A stretch of 64,000 bases of DNA from Rhizobium sp. (GCA_002796995.1 PEKW01000002.1:225404-289403); one strand, 5' to 3'; shown: positions 28,917-37,884, counted from the stretch's first letter. Numbers and translations: made by a program. Notes: generated by a model from the letters alone, not told the origin.

Positions 28917-29302
28917 ACTTTCCTGGAATCGGTCGCGGAGGACCCTGCGTTTTTCGGTCTGGCCTTGATCCGCTCGGCCAATTGCGCGGCAATCCGCGCA
29001 AAGGGTGCGTGGAGCACGTCCCTGCGGGCGACAACCACATAGTCGTGTCCGGGCTGCATTGCAAACGCCGCATGCAGCCGTACGGCTTCTTTTAGGCGCC
29101 GCCGCATACGGTTTCGTTCGACTGCGTTGCCGTGCTTCTTGGTAACGGTAAAGCCCACCCGTGCTTCGGTGTCGGGCTGCTGGCGGTCGAGGACCTCGAG
29201 GAGGAACAACCCGCCCTTGCGCTTTTCTCCGGCGCGAACGGCAAGAAACTGCGGCCGGCTTTTCAGCCGCCCGACAGTTTGTTTCTTTTTAGATACATTC
29301 AT
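28913..29302 (-). CDS. rnpA: Ribonuclease P protein component
   Basis: Protein subunit of RNase P, which matures tRNA 5' ends (129 aa from this start). The RNA-binding motif [14 protein letters not shown] is intact, preceded by [22 protein letters not shown] at 29302 is taken as start; six upstream in-frame residues are not conserved. It lies 27 bp after rpmH and overlaps yidC by 4 bp, the usual bacterial arrangement. Confidence 0.95.
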   Translation of the reverse strand: MNVSKKKQTVGRLKSRPQFLAVRAGEKRKGGLFLLEVLDRQQPDTEARVGFTVTKKHGNAVERNRMRRRLKEAVRLHAAFAMQPGHDYVVVARRDVLHAPFARIAAQLAERIKARPKNAGSSATDSRKV

Positions 29303-29329
29303 TCGCCCGGTCTCGGGCAAACCCGGCCT

Positions 29330-29464
29330 TTAGGCCGAGAGACGCTTGCGACCGCGAGCGCGGCGAGCAACGAGAACCTTGCGGCCGCCCTTGGTTGCCA
29401 TGCGCGCACGGAAGCCGTGGCGACGCTTGCGAACAAGCTTGGAAGGTTGGTAGGTACGCTTCAT
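29330..29464 (-). CDS. rpmH: 50S ribosomal protein L34
   Basis: A 44-residue very basic protein read directly from the minus strand; it begins [20 protein letters not shown] and ends RKRLSA. Sequence and length are diagnostic of L34. It is first in the rpmH-rnpA-yidC transcript, 115 bp downstream of a consensus-like promoter. Confidence 0.97.
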   Translation of the reverse strand: MKRTYQPSKLVRKRRHGFRARMATKGGRKVLVARRARGRKRLSA

Positions 29465-29578
29465 TTATTTAATACCGCGGTGTGCGGCCCTTCTTGGGTT
29501 TGCATTTCTGCAAGAGCGTTGGATTTGACGCACGGCTCCACATCCGCCACAGGGGCGGGTCGGTCCGAACGTGCGCGG

Positions 29579-29607
29579 CTTATAAGGGCGATGGCTTGCG
29601 GAGTCAA
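29579..29607 (-). promoter_or_regulatory. Sigma70-type promoter of rpmH
   Basis: On the minus strand TTGACT (29602-29607) and TATAAG (29579-29584) are separated by exactly 17 bp, a near-consensus housekeeping promoter, 115 bp before the rpmH ATG. Confidence 0.7.
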
Positions 29608-29837
29608 TTCCCGCCGTTTGCCGTGTCCAGGAGCGCGCGCGAGGTCTCGCCTTTGCCCGTTAACCATTTCGCCAGATGCTGAAATGCGGTTTTGGGTCTA
29701 TTTCTGTCTATCCCGGCGTATTCGTGATCGGACTTGATCGTTTTGACTGAGGTGACGCGCAAAATTCGAATTATGACACGGGCGTCACCGATAAAATAGC
29801 GTATTTTAGCGTCGCAATAGTTCGTTAACGGCGGAAC

Positions 29838-29857
29838 CTTATTTTAGTAAAAATAAG
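29838..29857. promoter_or_regulatory. AT-rich inverted repeat upstream of chemoreceptor
   Basis: CTTATTTT (29838-29845) and AAAATAAG (29850-29857) are perfect arms around AGTA, 40-59 bp before the chemoreceptor start. It could be an operator or a 5' hairpin in the mRNA. Confidence 0.4.
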
Positions 29858-29896
29858 GGGGCTTGCGGCCCCTGTCTTTTACTTAGGAGTTAGTCC

Positions 29897-31921
29897 GTGA
29901 AGATCAGCGGCAAAGTCTATTCATTGGTTGGAATTCTTGGTTTTGCGGCCATAGTCATCGGGGCGATGGGCATTTTCGTCACCACGCAGTATGGCGCCAA
30001 GTCGGAACAGGTGAGCGAGGTATCCGAGCGCGTCTATCTCGGCGAGCGGCTGAACCGCCTCGTCACCGGGGTGGTGATGGAAGCGCGCGGCATCTATGCT
30101 TCCCCGAGCTCCGAGAAAGCCGAGAGCTTCGCCAAGGGCCTGTTGAAGAACCTCGACGAAATGGACAAGGTGCTGGCCAGCTGGAAGCCGCTCGTGCCGG
30201 AAACCCAGAAGGCCACCTTCGATGCGATGATGGCGCGCTCCGCCGAGTTCCGCACCTTCCGCTCAGAAACGGCCCGCCTGGGCACCACGGTCGATCCGAC
30301 GGCCGCCAACGAGCAAGGCAATACCGAAGCCAACCGCGCCAACCGCAAGGCCTTCCAGGCCGAGATCGACGCCGTCGTCGACGCCGACAAGGGCGAACTG
30401 CAGGCCCTGCAGGACTCGCTGGCGAGCTTCCAGCAGACCATGCTGGTCATCATCTCGGGCGTAACCGTGCTGTCCCTGGCGATCGGCGCCGGCCTCGGCA
30501 TCCATATCGGCGTCAATCATCTCAGCCGCCCGATCCGCAACGTCACCGACGCGATGAAGAGAGTGGCGGACGGCGACTTCACCACCGAAATTCCCTATGA
30601 AGGCCGCGCCGACGAGATCGGCGACATGGCCGCCGCGGTCGAAGTGTTCAAGCGCAATGGTCTTGCCGTGCAGCGCATGAACGCCCAGGAAACGGCCATG
30701 CGTGCCAAGAGCGACGACCTGCAGTCCAGCATGTCGGTGGTCGTGGCATCCGCCGCGGCCGGCGATTTCGCCAAGCGTATCGACAAGGACTATGACGACG
30801 AGAACCTCAACCGCTTCGCCGCCAACATCAATACGCTGCTGTCGTCTGTCGATCAGGGCATCTCCGAAACCCGCCGCGTCATCGCCAGCCTTTCGGCCGG
30901 TGACCTGACCCAGAGCATGCGCGGCGATTTCCGCGGCGCGTTTGCCGAGCTGCAGACCAACGTCAATGCTACCTTCGAGCGGCTTCGCCACACGATGACC
31001 GACATCCGCGGCAAGACGGACCTGATCAACGGCAATACCGGCGAGCTGACCTCGGCGACCAACGACCTCGCCAAGCGCACCGAGCAGCAGGCTGCGGCGC
31101 TCGAAGAGACCTCGGCCGCCCTCGACGAGATCACCGTCGTCGTCCGTGGTTCGAGCGAAAGGGCGCAGGAAGCCAGCCAGATGGTGACCGAGGCCAAGCA
31201 GAGCGCCGCCCAGTCGGCGATCGTCGTCTCAGACGCCGTCGACGCCATGGGCCGTATCGAACAGGCCTCGCGCGAAATCTCGCAAATCATCAACGTGATC
31301 GACGAAATCGCCTTCCAGACCAACCTTCTGGCGCTCAATGCCGGCGTCGAGGCCGCCCGTGCCGGTGATGCAGGCAAGGGTTTTGCCGTCGTCGCCCAGG
31401 AAGTGCGCGAATTGGCCCAGCGCTCCGCCAACGCTGCCAAGGACATCAAGGCGCTCATCACCAAGTCCGGCCAGGAAGTGGCCGGCGGCGTGAAGCTCGT
31501 GCAGCGCACGGGCGAGGCGCTGTCGGAAATCGAGGTTCGCGTCCTCAAGATCAACGACCACATTCATTCAATCGCCGCCGCGGCGAAGGAACAGTCGACC
31601 GGCCTGGCCGAGGTCGCCACCGCCATGAACCAGATGGACCAGGTGACCCAGCAGAACGCCGCCATGGTCGAGGAGACCTCGGCTGCGACCCACAAGCTTT
31701 CCGGCGAGGCCAACGGCCTGGCAGCACTGGTCGCCCAGTTCCGCACCGGCGACGAGGGCCGCAGCCATGCGGCACCGGTTGTCGCACGGTCGACCCAGCA
31801 TCGGCCCGCGCCGTCGCCGGCCCGCCAGATGATGGGCTCCGTGGCCAAGGCATTCGGTGGCGGTCGCGCCGCCACCGCCAAGGTCGCCGTGCAGGAAACG
31901 GAAAGCTGGGAAGAGTTCTGA
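29897..31921 (+). CDS. Methyl-accepting chemotaxis protein with C-terminal CheR/CheB tether
   Basis: Membrane chemoreceptor of 674 aa. TM1 (about 7-29), a helical periplasmic domain of about 155 residues without a Cache pattern, TM2 (about 185-207), HAMP region(s) between 205 and 370 containing two GDFT/GDLT-type turns, then the signalling domain with intact [20 protein letters not shown]. The last five residues, SWEEF, fit the xWxxF pentapeptide that docks CheR and CheB. The GTG start has AGGAG 8 bp upstream. Followed by a terminator. Confidence 0.95.
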   Translation: MKISGKVYSLVGILGFAAIVIGAMGIFVTTQYGAKSEQVSEVSERVYLGERLNRLVTGVVMEARGIYASPSSEKAESFAKGLLKNLDEMDKVLASWKPLVPETQKATFDAMMARSAEFRTFRSETARLGTTVDPTAANEQGNTEANRANRKAFQAEIDAVVDADKGELQALQDSLASFQQTMLVIISGVTVLSLAIGAGLGIHIGVNHLSRPIRNVTDAMKRVADGDFTTEIPYEGRADEIGDMAAAVEVFKRNGLAVQRMNAQETAMRAKSDDLQSSMSVVVASAAAGDFAKRIDKDYDDENLNRFAANINTLLSSVDQGISETRRVIASLSAGDLTQSMRGDFRGAFAELQTNVNATFERLRHTMTDIRGKTDLINGNTGELTSATNDLAKRTEQQAAALEETSAALDEITVVVRGSSERAQEASQMVTEAKQSAAQSAIVVSDAVDAMGRIEQASREISQIINVIDEIAFQTNLLALNAGVEAARAGDAGKGFAVVAQEVRELAQRSANAAKDIKALITKSGQEVAGGVKLVQRTGEALSEIEVRVLKINDHIHSIAAAAKEQSTGLAEVATAMNQMDQVTQQNAAMVEETSAATHKLSGEANGLAALVAQFRTGDEGRSHAAPVVARSTQHRPAPSPARQMMGSVAKAFGGGRAATAKVAVQETESWEEF

Positions 31922-31952
31922 TTTACGCCTTAGGCGGAACAATCAAGATAGA

Positions 31953-31986
31953 GACGCCGCGATCTTCGGGTCGCGGCGTCGTCGTT
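31953..31986 (+). terminator. Terminator after chemoreceptor gene
   Basis: GACGCCGCGA (31953-31962) and TCGCGGCGTC (31971-31980) form a perfect 10-bp stem with an 8-nt loop containing TTCG, followed by GTCGTTTG. Confidence 0.75.
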
Positions 31987-32141
31987 TGCAGGCGGTTTCC
32001 CGTGAGCGGAGCGCCTCCGCAGCCTGCGCCGGAGATGCCATTGGCCAATCCCCCCCGCGTCGGCTAATATGACGAAACTGCAATTTGTCGAGCCGGGTCG
32101 GGAAACAGCCGGTCCGGACCAGGATACGACGGGAGTGGGCG

Positions 32142-33626
32142 ATGGCGCGACTGAGCGAAGCCGGTCGGCAAGCCGAATCGAGTGAGCCGTCGGTCATGCC
32201 GCACCGCTTGCGTGGCCTTTCGGGCAAGCTGCTGTGGCTGACCATGGCCTTCGTTATGATGGCCGAAGTGCTGATCTTCGTGCCGTCGGTCGCCACCATG
32301 CGCCTGCGCTGGCTGGAGGACCGCCTCAACACGGCCGCCGCCGCCGGCGTCGTCATCGATGGCCTGCAGCCGGCCGAACTGCCGCGTGCCGTGCAGGACG
32401 ACACGCTGATGGCCACCGGCACCAAGGCGATCGCCCTGCGCAAGGACGGAACGTCGCGACTCCTTGCAGTTGAGGACATGCCGGTGCAGGTCGATGCCAA
32501 ATACGACCTCTCGGACGTGCCGGCGCTGCAGTCGATCGGCGATGCGCTCTACACGCTGATCCTGGGCGGCGACCGCCTGCTGCGGGTCTACGGACCGGTC
32601 GGCGACACCGACATGATCATCGAACTTGTGATGGAGGAGAAGAGCCTGCGCCAGGCGATGCTCGCCTATGCCCGCAGCGTCTTTTCCGTGTCGCTGATGA
32701 TTTCGCTGATCACCGCCTCGCTGATCTACATCGCGATCAACCGCATGATGATCCGGCCGATGCGGCGGCTGACGAGGAGCATGCAGGCCTTTGCGGAGAA
32801 TCCGGAAGATCCGGCCCGCATCCTGCCGTCCGCGCCCGGCGACGACGAGATCGCCCTGGCCGGTCGCCATCTTGCCCTGATGCAGGAACAGCTGCAGAAG
32901 ACGCTGAAGCAGCAGCGCAACCTGGCCGACCTCGGGCTTGCCGTGTCGAAGATCAATCACGACATGCGCAACATCCTCGCCTCGGCGCAGCTGATGTCCG
33001 ACCGTCTCGTCGATGTTGACGATCCCATGGTCAAGGGCTTCGCTCCGAAGCTCCTGCGCACCATCGATCGCGCCGTCGGCTACACGAACGAGGTACTCGC
33101 CTACGGCCAGGCGTCCGAGCCCGAACCCAAGCGCCGCCGCTTCCCCCTGTCTGGGCTTTGCCAGGAGGTGCGCGACATCCTGGCGATCGGTCCCGAAAGC
33201 GGCATCGACTTCGTCGATATGATCGGCCCGGACATCGAAGTGGATGCCGACAGCGAGCAGCTGTTCCGCGTCATTCACAACATCTGCCGCAACGCCGTCC
33301 AGGCCTTGGCCAATCACGGCCTGGACGATCCGGGCGTGGTGCGCCGCATCACGCTTTGCGGCCAGCGGATCGGCAGCGTCGTTGCCATAACCATCGACGA
33401 CACCGGCCCCGGCCTGCCGGCCAAGGCGCGGGAGAACCTGTTCATGGCCTTCCGCGGATCGGCGCGCTCCGGCGGCATCGGGCTTGGTCTGGCGATCGCC
33501 CGCGAACTCGTGCTCGCCCATGGCGGGACCATTGCGCTGGTGGAAAAGCCGGGTCCGGGCACGCTCTTCCGCATCGAAATTCCCGATCGGCCGGTGGCCC
33601 TCGACGACTGGCGTGCCCGCGCCTGA
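32142..33626 (+). CDS. Orphan membrane sensor histidine kinase
   Basis: Kinase of 494 aa from this start. TM1 near residues 28-48, a periplasmic domain of about 130 residues, TM2 near 182-200, a HAMP-like linker (MMIRPMRRLTRSMQAF) and the dimerisation helix with His273 in VSKINHDMRNILAS. The ATPase domain shows HNICRNAVQAL (N box), DDTGPGLP (G1) and GGIGLGLAIARELV (G2). No response regulator is adjacent. The ATG at 32142 was preferred over an upstream frame opening at 32085; GGGAG lies just before it. Confidence 0.92.
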   Translation: MARLSEAGRQAESSEPSVMPHRLRGLSGKLLWLTMAFVMMAEVLIFVPSVATMRLRWLEDRLNTAAAAGVVIDGLQPAELPRAVQDDTLMATGTKAIALRKDGTSRLLAVEDMPVQVDAKYDLSDVPALQSIGDALYTLILGGDRLLRVYGPVGDTDMIIELVMEEKSLRQAMLAYARSVFSVSLMISLITASLIYIAINRMMIRPMRRLTRSMQAFAENPEDPARILPSAPGDDEIALAGRHLALMQEQLQKTLKQQRNLADLGLAVSKINHDMRNILASAQLMSDRLVDVDDPMVKGFAPKLLRTIDRAVGYTNEVLAYGQASEPEPKRRRFPLSGLCQEVRDILAIGPESGIDFVDMIGPDIEVDADSEQLFRVIHNICRNAVQALANHGLDDPGVVRRITLCGQRIGSVVAITIDDTGPGLPAKARENLFMAFRGSARSGGIGLGLAIARELVLAHGGTIALVEKPGPGTLFRIEIPDRPVALDDWRARA

Positions 33627-33762
33627 AAAAAGATCGGCCGGAAATGCTGGGCCACGGCCTCCACATGACGGCAAAATGACTCTTTTTTCCGAAAGGTGCT
33701 TGCAATCCTTCGCGGCACGTTTTAGAGGATCGCCACGCCGCCGACGACAGTCGGACCGGTAC

Positions 33763-33839
33763 GCACCCGTAGCTCAGCTGGATAGAGCACCAGACTACGA
33801 ATCTGGGGGTCAGGAGTTCGAATCTCTTCGGGTGCGCCA
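33763..33839 (+). tRNA. tRNA-Arg (anticodon ACG)
   Basis: A 77-nt cloverleaf: acceptor GCACCCG/CGGGTGC with discriminator G and encoded CCA, D arm GCTCAGCTGGATAGAGC, anticodon stem CCAGA/TCTGG with loop CTACGAA (anticodon ACG), and T arm with TTCGAAT. ACG should be edited to ICG to read CGN codons. Confidence 0.97.
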
Positions 33840-33918
33840 TTTCCTTCTCTCTGAAATGCCTTTGACTTCCGCGGCATACGGTGCCGCCAGAGTTCTCGTG
33901 CAGTAAATTTCGTCAGTC

Positions 33919-33947
33919 ATCTGCTATGCGAAAAACGCATGGCAGAT
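33919..33947. terminator. Hairpin between tRNA-Arg and the CoA-transferase gene
   Basis: Twelve-base arms ATCTGCTATGCG (33919-33930) and CGCATGGCAGAT (33936-33947), with one T-G wobble, enclose AAAAA. It lacks a T tract on the plus strand, so it may be an mRNA leader or processing structure rather than a terminator. Confidence 0.4.
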
Positions 33948-34061
33948 AAGCGCGCAATGCGACTGAAGAATGATTGCGTTTTCGCGCCGCGGGCCTTTAA
34001 GCCATGGCCTCTGCCCGTCGGAGCACGATCGGGCCAACGCGTTGTCTCATGAGGATGGATT

Positions 34062-35555
34062 ATGCTGCGTGACCGGATCCGATTTAAGCCGCTGCTCGAC
34101 AAACTGGTCAGTGCGGAGGAAGCCGCTGCCTATATCCAGGACGGTATGACGGTCGGCATGAGCGGGTTCACCCGTGCCGGCGAGGCGAAAGCCGTGCCGC
34201 TGGCGCTCGCCGAGCGCGCCAAGACCCATCCGCTGAAGATCACCCTGATGACCGGCGCCTCGCTCGGCAACGATCTCGACAAGACGCTGGCCGAGGCCCA
34301 TGTGCTGGCGCGGCGCATTCCCTTCCAGTCCGATCCGGGATTGCGCAAGGCGATCAATGCCGGCGAGGTGATGTTCATCGACCAGCACCTTTCGGAAACG
34401 GTCGAACAGCTGCGCACCCAGCAGATCAAGCCGGTCGACATCGCCATCATCGAGGCGGTCGCCATCACCGAGAACGGCGGCATCGTGCCGACCACCTCGG
34501 TCGGAAATTCGGCGAGCTTCGCCATCCTCGCCGACAAGGTCATCATCGAGATCAACGTCTCCCAGCCGGCCACGCTCGAGGGCCTGCACGACATCTATAT
34601 CCCGTCGCGCCGCCCGACCCGGATGCCGATCCCGATCGTCACGCCGGAAAGCCGCGTCGGCCTGCCCTTCATCCCGATCCCGCCGGAAAAGATCATCGCC
34701 GTCGTCGTGTCGGAGAAGCAGGACAGCTCGTCGACCATCCTGCCCCCGGACGCAGAGACCAATGCCATTGCCGGCCATCTCAGCGACTTCCTGCTCAACG
34801 AAGTGAAGCAGGGGCGCCTGGGCTACGAGCTGCAGCCGCTGCAGGCCGGCATCGGCACGATCGCCAATGCCGTGTTGCACGGCTTTATCGACACGCCCTT
34901 CCATGACCTGAAGATGTATTCCGAAGTCCTTCAGGACTCGACCTTCGAGCTGATCGATTCCGGCAAGATGACCTTTGCCTCAGGTTCGTCGATCACGCTG
35001 TCGGCCGAGATGTACAAGAAGGTCCTGCCGCGGCTGTCCGAATACAAGCATCACCTGATCCTGCGGCCGCAGGAGATCAGCAACCATCCGGAAGTGATCC
35101 GGCGCCTCGGCCTGATCTGCATCAACACCGCGCTGGAGTTCGACATCTACGGCAATGTCAACTCGACCCACGTCGGCGGCACCCACATGATGAACGGCAT
35201 CGGTGGCTCGGGCGATTTCGCCCGCAACGCCTTCATGTCGATCTTCGTCACCAAGTCGATCGCGAAGAACGGCGCGATCTCCTCGGTCGTGCCGATGGTC
35301 AGCCATGTCGACCATACCGAGCACGACACCGACATCCTGGTGACGGAAGTGGGTCTTGCCGACCTGCGCGGCCTTGCGCCGCGCGAACGGGCGGCGGTAA
35401 TCATCGCCAACTGCGTCGACAAGGAATACCGTGATCCGTTGCAGGACTATTTCGATCGTGCGGTGAAGCGCGGCGGGCATACGCCACATGTGCTCGAGGA
35501 GGCGCTCTCCTGGCACGTGAACCTGCGCGAGAAGGGCACGATGCGGCCGGCTTGA
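34062..35555 (+). CDS. Acetyl-CoA hydrolase/transferase family, succinate CoA-transferase-like
   Basis: Protein of 497 aa in the class I CoA-transferase family of acetyl-CoA hydrolases and succinyl-CoA:acetate CoA-transferases. The N-terminal half has GMTVGMSGFTRAGEAKAVP; the C-terminal half has STHVGGTHMMNGIGGSGDFA and RNAFMSIF, typical of the YgfH/SCACT group, with GLADLRGLAPRERA near the end. It probably moves CoA between succinate and acetate or propionate. Monocistronic, after tRNA-Arg. Confidence 0.9.
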   Translation: MLRDRIRFKPLLDKLVSAEEAAAYIQDGMTVGMSGFTRAGEAKAVPLALAERAKTHPLKITLMTGASLGNDLDKTLAEAHVLARRIPFQSDPGLRKAINAGEVMFIDQHLSETVEQLRTQQIKPVDIAIIEAVAITENGGIVPTTSVGNSASFAILADKVIIEINVSQPATLEGLHDIYIPSRRPTRMPIPIVTPESRVGLPFIPIPPEKIIAVVVSEKQDSSSTILPPDAETNAIAGHLSDFLLNEVKQGRLGYELQPLQAGIGTIANAVLHGFIDTPFHDLKMYSEVLQDSTFELIDSGKMTFASGSSITLSAEMYKKVLPRLSEYKHHLILRPQEISNHPEVIRRLGLICINTALEFDIYGNVNSTHVGGTHMMNGIGGSGDFARNAFMSIFVTKSIAKNGAISSVVPMVSHVDHTEHDTDILVTEVGLADLRGLAPRERAAVIIANCVDKEYRDPLQDYFDRAVKRGGHTPHVLEEALSWHVNLREKGTMRPA

Positions 35556-35600
35556 GCCGGTCGGGGTCGATGTCCGGAAGAGGCGGCCGCGCGAATGCGG

Positions 35601-35903
35601 CTACACGGCGCAGAAGCTGCCGTAAAGCGCGGTGATGACGTTGCGCGCCGGTTCGCTCTCGATGTGATACCAGATTGTCTGGCCGTCCCGGCGGCCGGAA
35701 ATGATCCGGTCGCGGCGCAACAGCGCCAGGTGCTGAGACACCGTCGAGTCGCGAATCCCGAGGAATTCGGCGAGCTGGCCGACCGAACGCTCGCCGTCGA
35801 TCAGCTGGCACAGAATGAGCAGGCGGTGGCGATTGGCGAGCGCTTTCAGCAACTCGCTGGCATCGTCGGCGGCCGCCTGCATGGAATCGGGATCAACTTT
35901 CAT
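35601..35903 (-). CDS. ArsR/SmtB repressor, BigR/SqrR-like sulfur sensor
   Basis: Winged-helix repressor of 100 aa. The recognition region is LGIRDSTVSQHLALLRRDRI. It has exactly two cysteines, Cys32 (LLILCQLIDGERSV) and Cys98 (YGSFCAV), 66 residues apart, as are the persulfide-sensing cysteines known from SqrR (C41/C107) and BigR (C42/C108). No arsenic CxC motif is present. It is divergent from trxC with an 83-bp shared promoter, which fits control of thiol or sulfane-sulfur stress. The sulfur-sensing call is inferred from cysteine position. Confidence 0.85.
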   Translation of the reverse strand: MKVDPDSMQAAADDASELLKALANRHRLLILCQLIDGERSVGQLAEFLGIRDSTVSQHLALLRRDRIISGRRDGQTIWYHIESEPARNVITALYGSFCAV

Positions 35904-35919
35904 TCTTGCGTATCTACGT

Positions 35920-35930
35920 TATTCCGAATA
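35920..35930. promoter_or_regulatory. Dyad in the BigR-like/trxC divergent promoter
   Basis: TATTC-C-GAATA is a perfect 5-bp dyad around one base, set in an AT-rich stretch (35911-35937) between the repressor start at 35903 and the trxC start at 35987. It is the best candidate operator for the ArsR-type repressor. Confidence 0.4.
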
Positions 35931-35986
35931 TATTGTCAAGCCGGTGCCCCGGTGTCATGGGGCTTGGAACTGCAGGAATACGCAAG

Positions 35987-36430
35987 ATGCAGAAAGACAG
36001 AAAGATAGTTTGTCCTCAGTGTTCTGCCGTCAATCGCCTGGCGGCCGACCGCCCGGCCTCCGAGGCGCGCTGTGGCCAATGCGGTCACGCCATGTTCGAG
36101 GCCCATCCCGCCGATGCCGATGCCCCGTCCTTCGAAAAGCACATGAGCCGCAACGAGATTCCGGTTCTCGTCGACGTCTGGGCGCCTTGGTGCGGCCCGT
36201 GCCGCATGATGGCGCCGGCCTTCGCCGAAGCCGCGGGCATGCTCGAACCGGACGTCCGCCTTCTCAAGCTGAACTCGGAAAACGAACCGCAGCTTGCCTC
36301 GAAGCTCGGCATTCGCGGCATCCCGACCATGTTGCTCTACAAGGGCGGCCGCGAGATCGGCCGGGTGTCCGGCGCCATGTCGGCGCGCCAGATCGTCGAC
36401 TGGACCAGGGCGCAACTCGGCGCCGCCTGA
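35987..36430 (+). CDS. trxC: Thioredoxin 2 with zinc-ribbon N-terminus
   Basis: TrxC-type thioredoxin (147 aa). The N-terminal zinc ribbon has two CxxC pairs (CPQC and CGQC, about residues 8-34) and the thioredoxin domain has the active site WCGPC, with cis-Pro in GIPTM. Start MQKDRK at 35987 has AGGA 10 bp upstream. Divergent from a BigR-like repressor, so it is probably induced by oxidative or sulfane-sulfur stress. Confidence 0.95.
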   Translation: MQKDRKIVCPQCSAVNRLAADRPASEARCGQCGHAMFEAHPADADAPSFEKHMSRNEIPVLVDVWAPWCGPCRMMAPAFAEAAGMLEPDVRLLKLNSENEPQLASKLGIRGIPTMLLYKGGREIGRVSGAMSARQIVDWTRAQLGAA

Positions 36431-36527
36431 GGCAGGGCCGTGATCGGCCGCGCGAAAAGGCTGGAAAGCGCATGCCAAGCCCGGTATGACGCAGCGGTAG
36501 CTGTCATTGTCCGGCGTTGGAGAGAGC

Positions 36528-37841
36528 GTGCATCCCATCTGCAACGATACCGCGTCCACGCTGTCCCGGCCCCGCAAGGCGCCGCTGCGGACGGCACTGC
36601 GCCGCGGCGCGCTGTTCGCCGGCCTCGTCCTGGTTCTGGCCGGCTGTGCCGGGCGGCCGATCGGCGTCATGGAGCCCACCAATCATACCGCCAACGGCAC
36701 GACCAAGGTCGAGCTGATCGCGGCAACGACCCGGGCGCCGGCGCTCGACAAGGCGGTTCTCTTCACCGGCGAGCGCGGTTCCGGCCTGATGATCGATGCG
36801 GTCACCCTCTCCATCCCGCCCGACGCCAATCGCGAGATCGGCCAGGTCCAGTGGCCGAAACGCCTGCCGGCCGATCCGCAGAAGGAATTCACGACCGTCG
36901 CCGTCGAACCGATCACCAGCGAAAAGCAGGGCGAGGCCTGGCTGAAGACCCATGTTCCCAAGAGCCGGCGCGTCCTGGTCTTCGTCCATGGCTTCAACAA
37001 TCTCTATGAGGAAGCCGTCTATCGTTTTGCCCAGATCGTCCACGATTCCAAGGCCGACGTGGTGCCGGTGGTCTTCACCTGGCCGTCGCGCGGCTCGATC
37101 TTCGACTACAATTACGACAAGGAAAGCACGAACTATTCGCGCGACGCGCTGGAGGACCTGCTGACGCAGATCGCCCGCAATCCGGCCGTCGGCGAAGTGA
37201 CCGTGATGGCCCATTCCATGGGCACCTGGCTTGCGGTCGAGGCGCTGCGGCAGATGGCCATCCGCCATGGCCGGGTCGATCCGAAGATCAGCAATGTCAT
37301 CCTTGCCGCACCCGATCTCGACGTCGACGTCTTCGGCCAGCAATTCCAGAGCTTTGCCGGCAAGGCGCCGCACTTCACCCTGTTCGTCTCGCGCGACGAC
37401 CGGGCGCTGACGATATCGAAGCATATTTCGGGCAATGTCGACCGTCTCGGCCATATCGATCCGACGACCGAGCCCTACCGCTCGCAGCTGGAAATGGCCG
37501 GCATTTCCGTGCTCGACCTGACCAAGTTGAAATCCGGTGACGCGCTGAACCATGGGAAATTCGCCGAGAGCCCCGACGTGGTGCGCCTGATCGGCGAACG
37601 GCTGATCGCCGGCCAGGCGGTGACCGATTCCTCCGTCGGGCTCGGTGAGAGCCTGGGTGCCGTCGCCATCGGCGCCGGTACCACGGTCGGCCAGGCGGCA
37701 AGCACCGTGATCAGCGCCCCGATCTCCATCTTCGACCCGCGCACCCGGCGAAACTACGGCCGCCAGTGGCTGCTGCTCGGCAACTCCGCCGGCAATACGA
37801 TCGGCGCCGCCGGCACCGTGCTGACGCCGACCCGGCCTTGA
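36528..37841 (+). CDS. Lipoprotein alpha/beta hydrolase (DUF900 type)
   Basis: Protein of 437 aa with a lipobox LAGC (Cys40 from the GTG start) after a basic, hydrophobic leader, so probably an outer- or inner-membrane lipoprotein. The hydrolase core has VFVHGFNNLYEEAVYR, the nucleophile elbow AHSMGT (Ser) and LAAPDLDVDVF with a candidate acid. DUF900 hydrolases are esterase-like with unknown substrates. GTG 36528 was chosen because GGAGAG directly precedes it; TTG 36507 is an in-frame alternative. Convergent with the accB-like gene. Confidence 0.88.
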   Translation: MHPICNDTASTLSRPRKAPLRTALRRGALFAGLVLVLAGCAGRPIGVMEPTNHTANGTTKVELIAATTRAPALDKAVLFTGERGSGLMIDAVTLSIPPDANREIGQVQWPKRLPADPQKEFTTVAVEPITSEKQGEAWLKTHVPKSRRVLVFVHGFNNLYEEAVYRFAQIVHDSKADVVPVVFTWPSRGSIFDYNYDKESTNYSRDALEDLLTQIARNPAVGEVTVMAHSMGTWLAVEALRQMAIRHGRVDPKISNVILAAPDLDVDVFGQQFQSFAGKAPHFTLFVSRDDRALTISKHISGNVDRLGHIDPTTEPYRSQLEMAGISVLDLTKLKSGDALNHGKFAESPDVVRLIGERLIAGQAVTDSSVGLGESLGAVAIGAGTTVGQAASTVISAPISIFDPRTRRNYGRQWLLLGNSAGNTIGAAGTVLTPTRP

Positions 37842-37884
37842 GCGCCGTGACCGGCCGGCCATGCCTGAAGTGCAGACCCGGCCC

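Larger units (their letters stand above)
29465..29896. other. Intergenic region between rpmH and the double-HAMP chemoreceptor
   Basis: This 432 bp region holds the rpmH promoter on the minus strand at its left and the chemoreceptor promoter at its right. It contains an 8-bp inverted repeat GGTGACGC/GCGTCACC (29751-29758, 29782-29789) and the AT-rich dyad at 29838-29857. No protein or RNA gene was recognised. The right third is notably AT-rich. Confidence 0.5.

Noticed and set aside
26910..29042. 710-codon plus-strand frame opposite yidC
   Set aside because: It is antisense to yidC and the start of rnpA, both certain; no motifs.
35601..35903. The ArsR-family gene as the missing arsR of arsC-arsH
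   Set aside because: It lies 25 kb away, lacks an arsenic-binding CxC pattern, and its two cysteines fit BigR/SqrR sulfur sensors instead.
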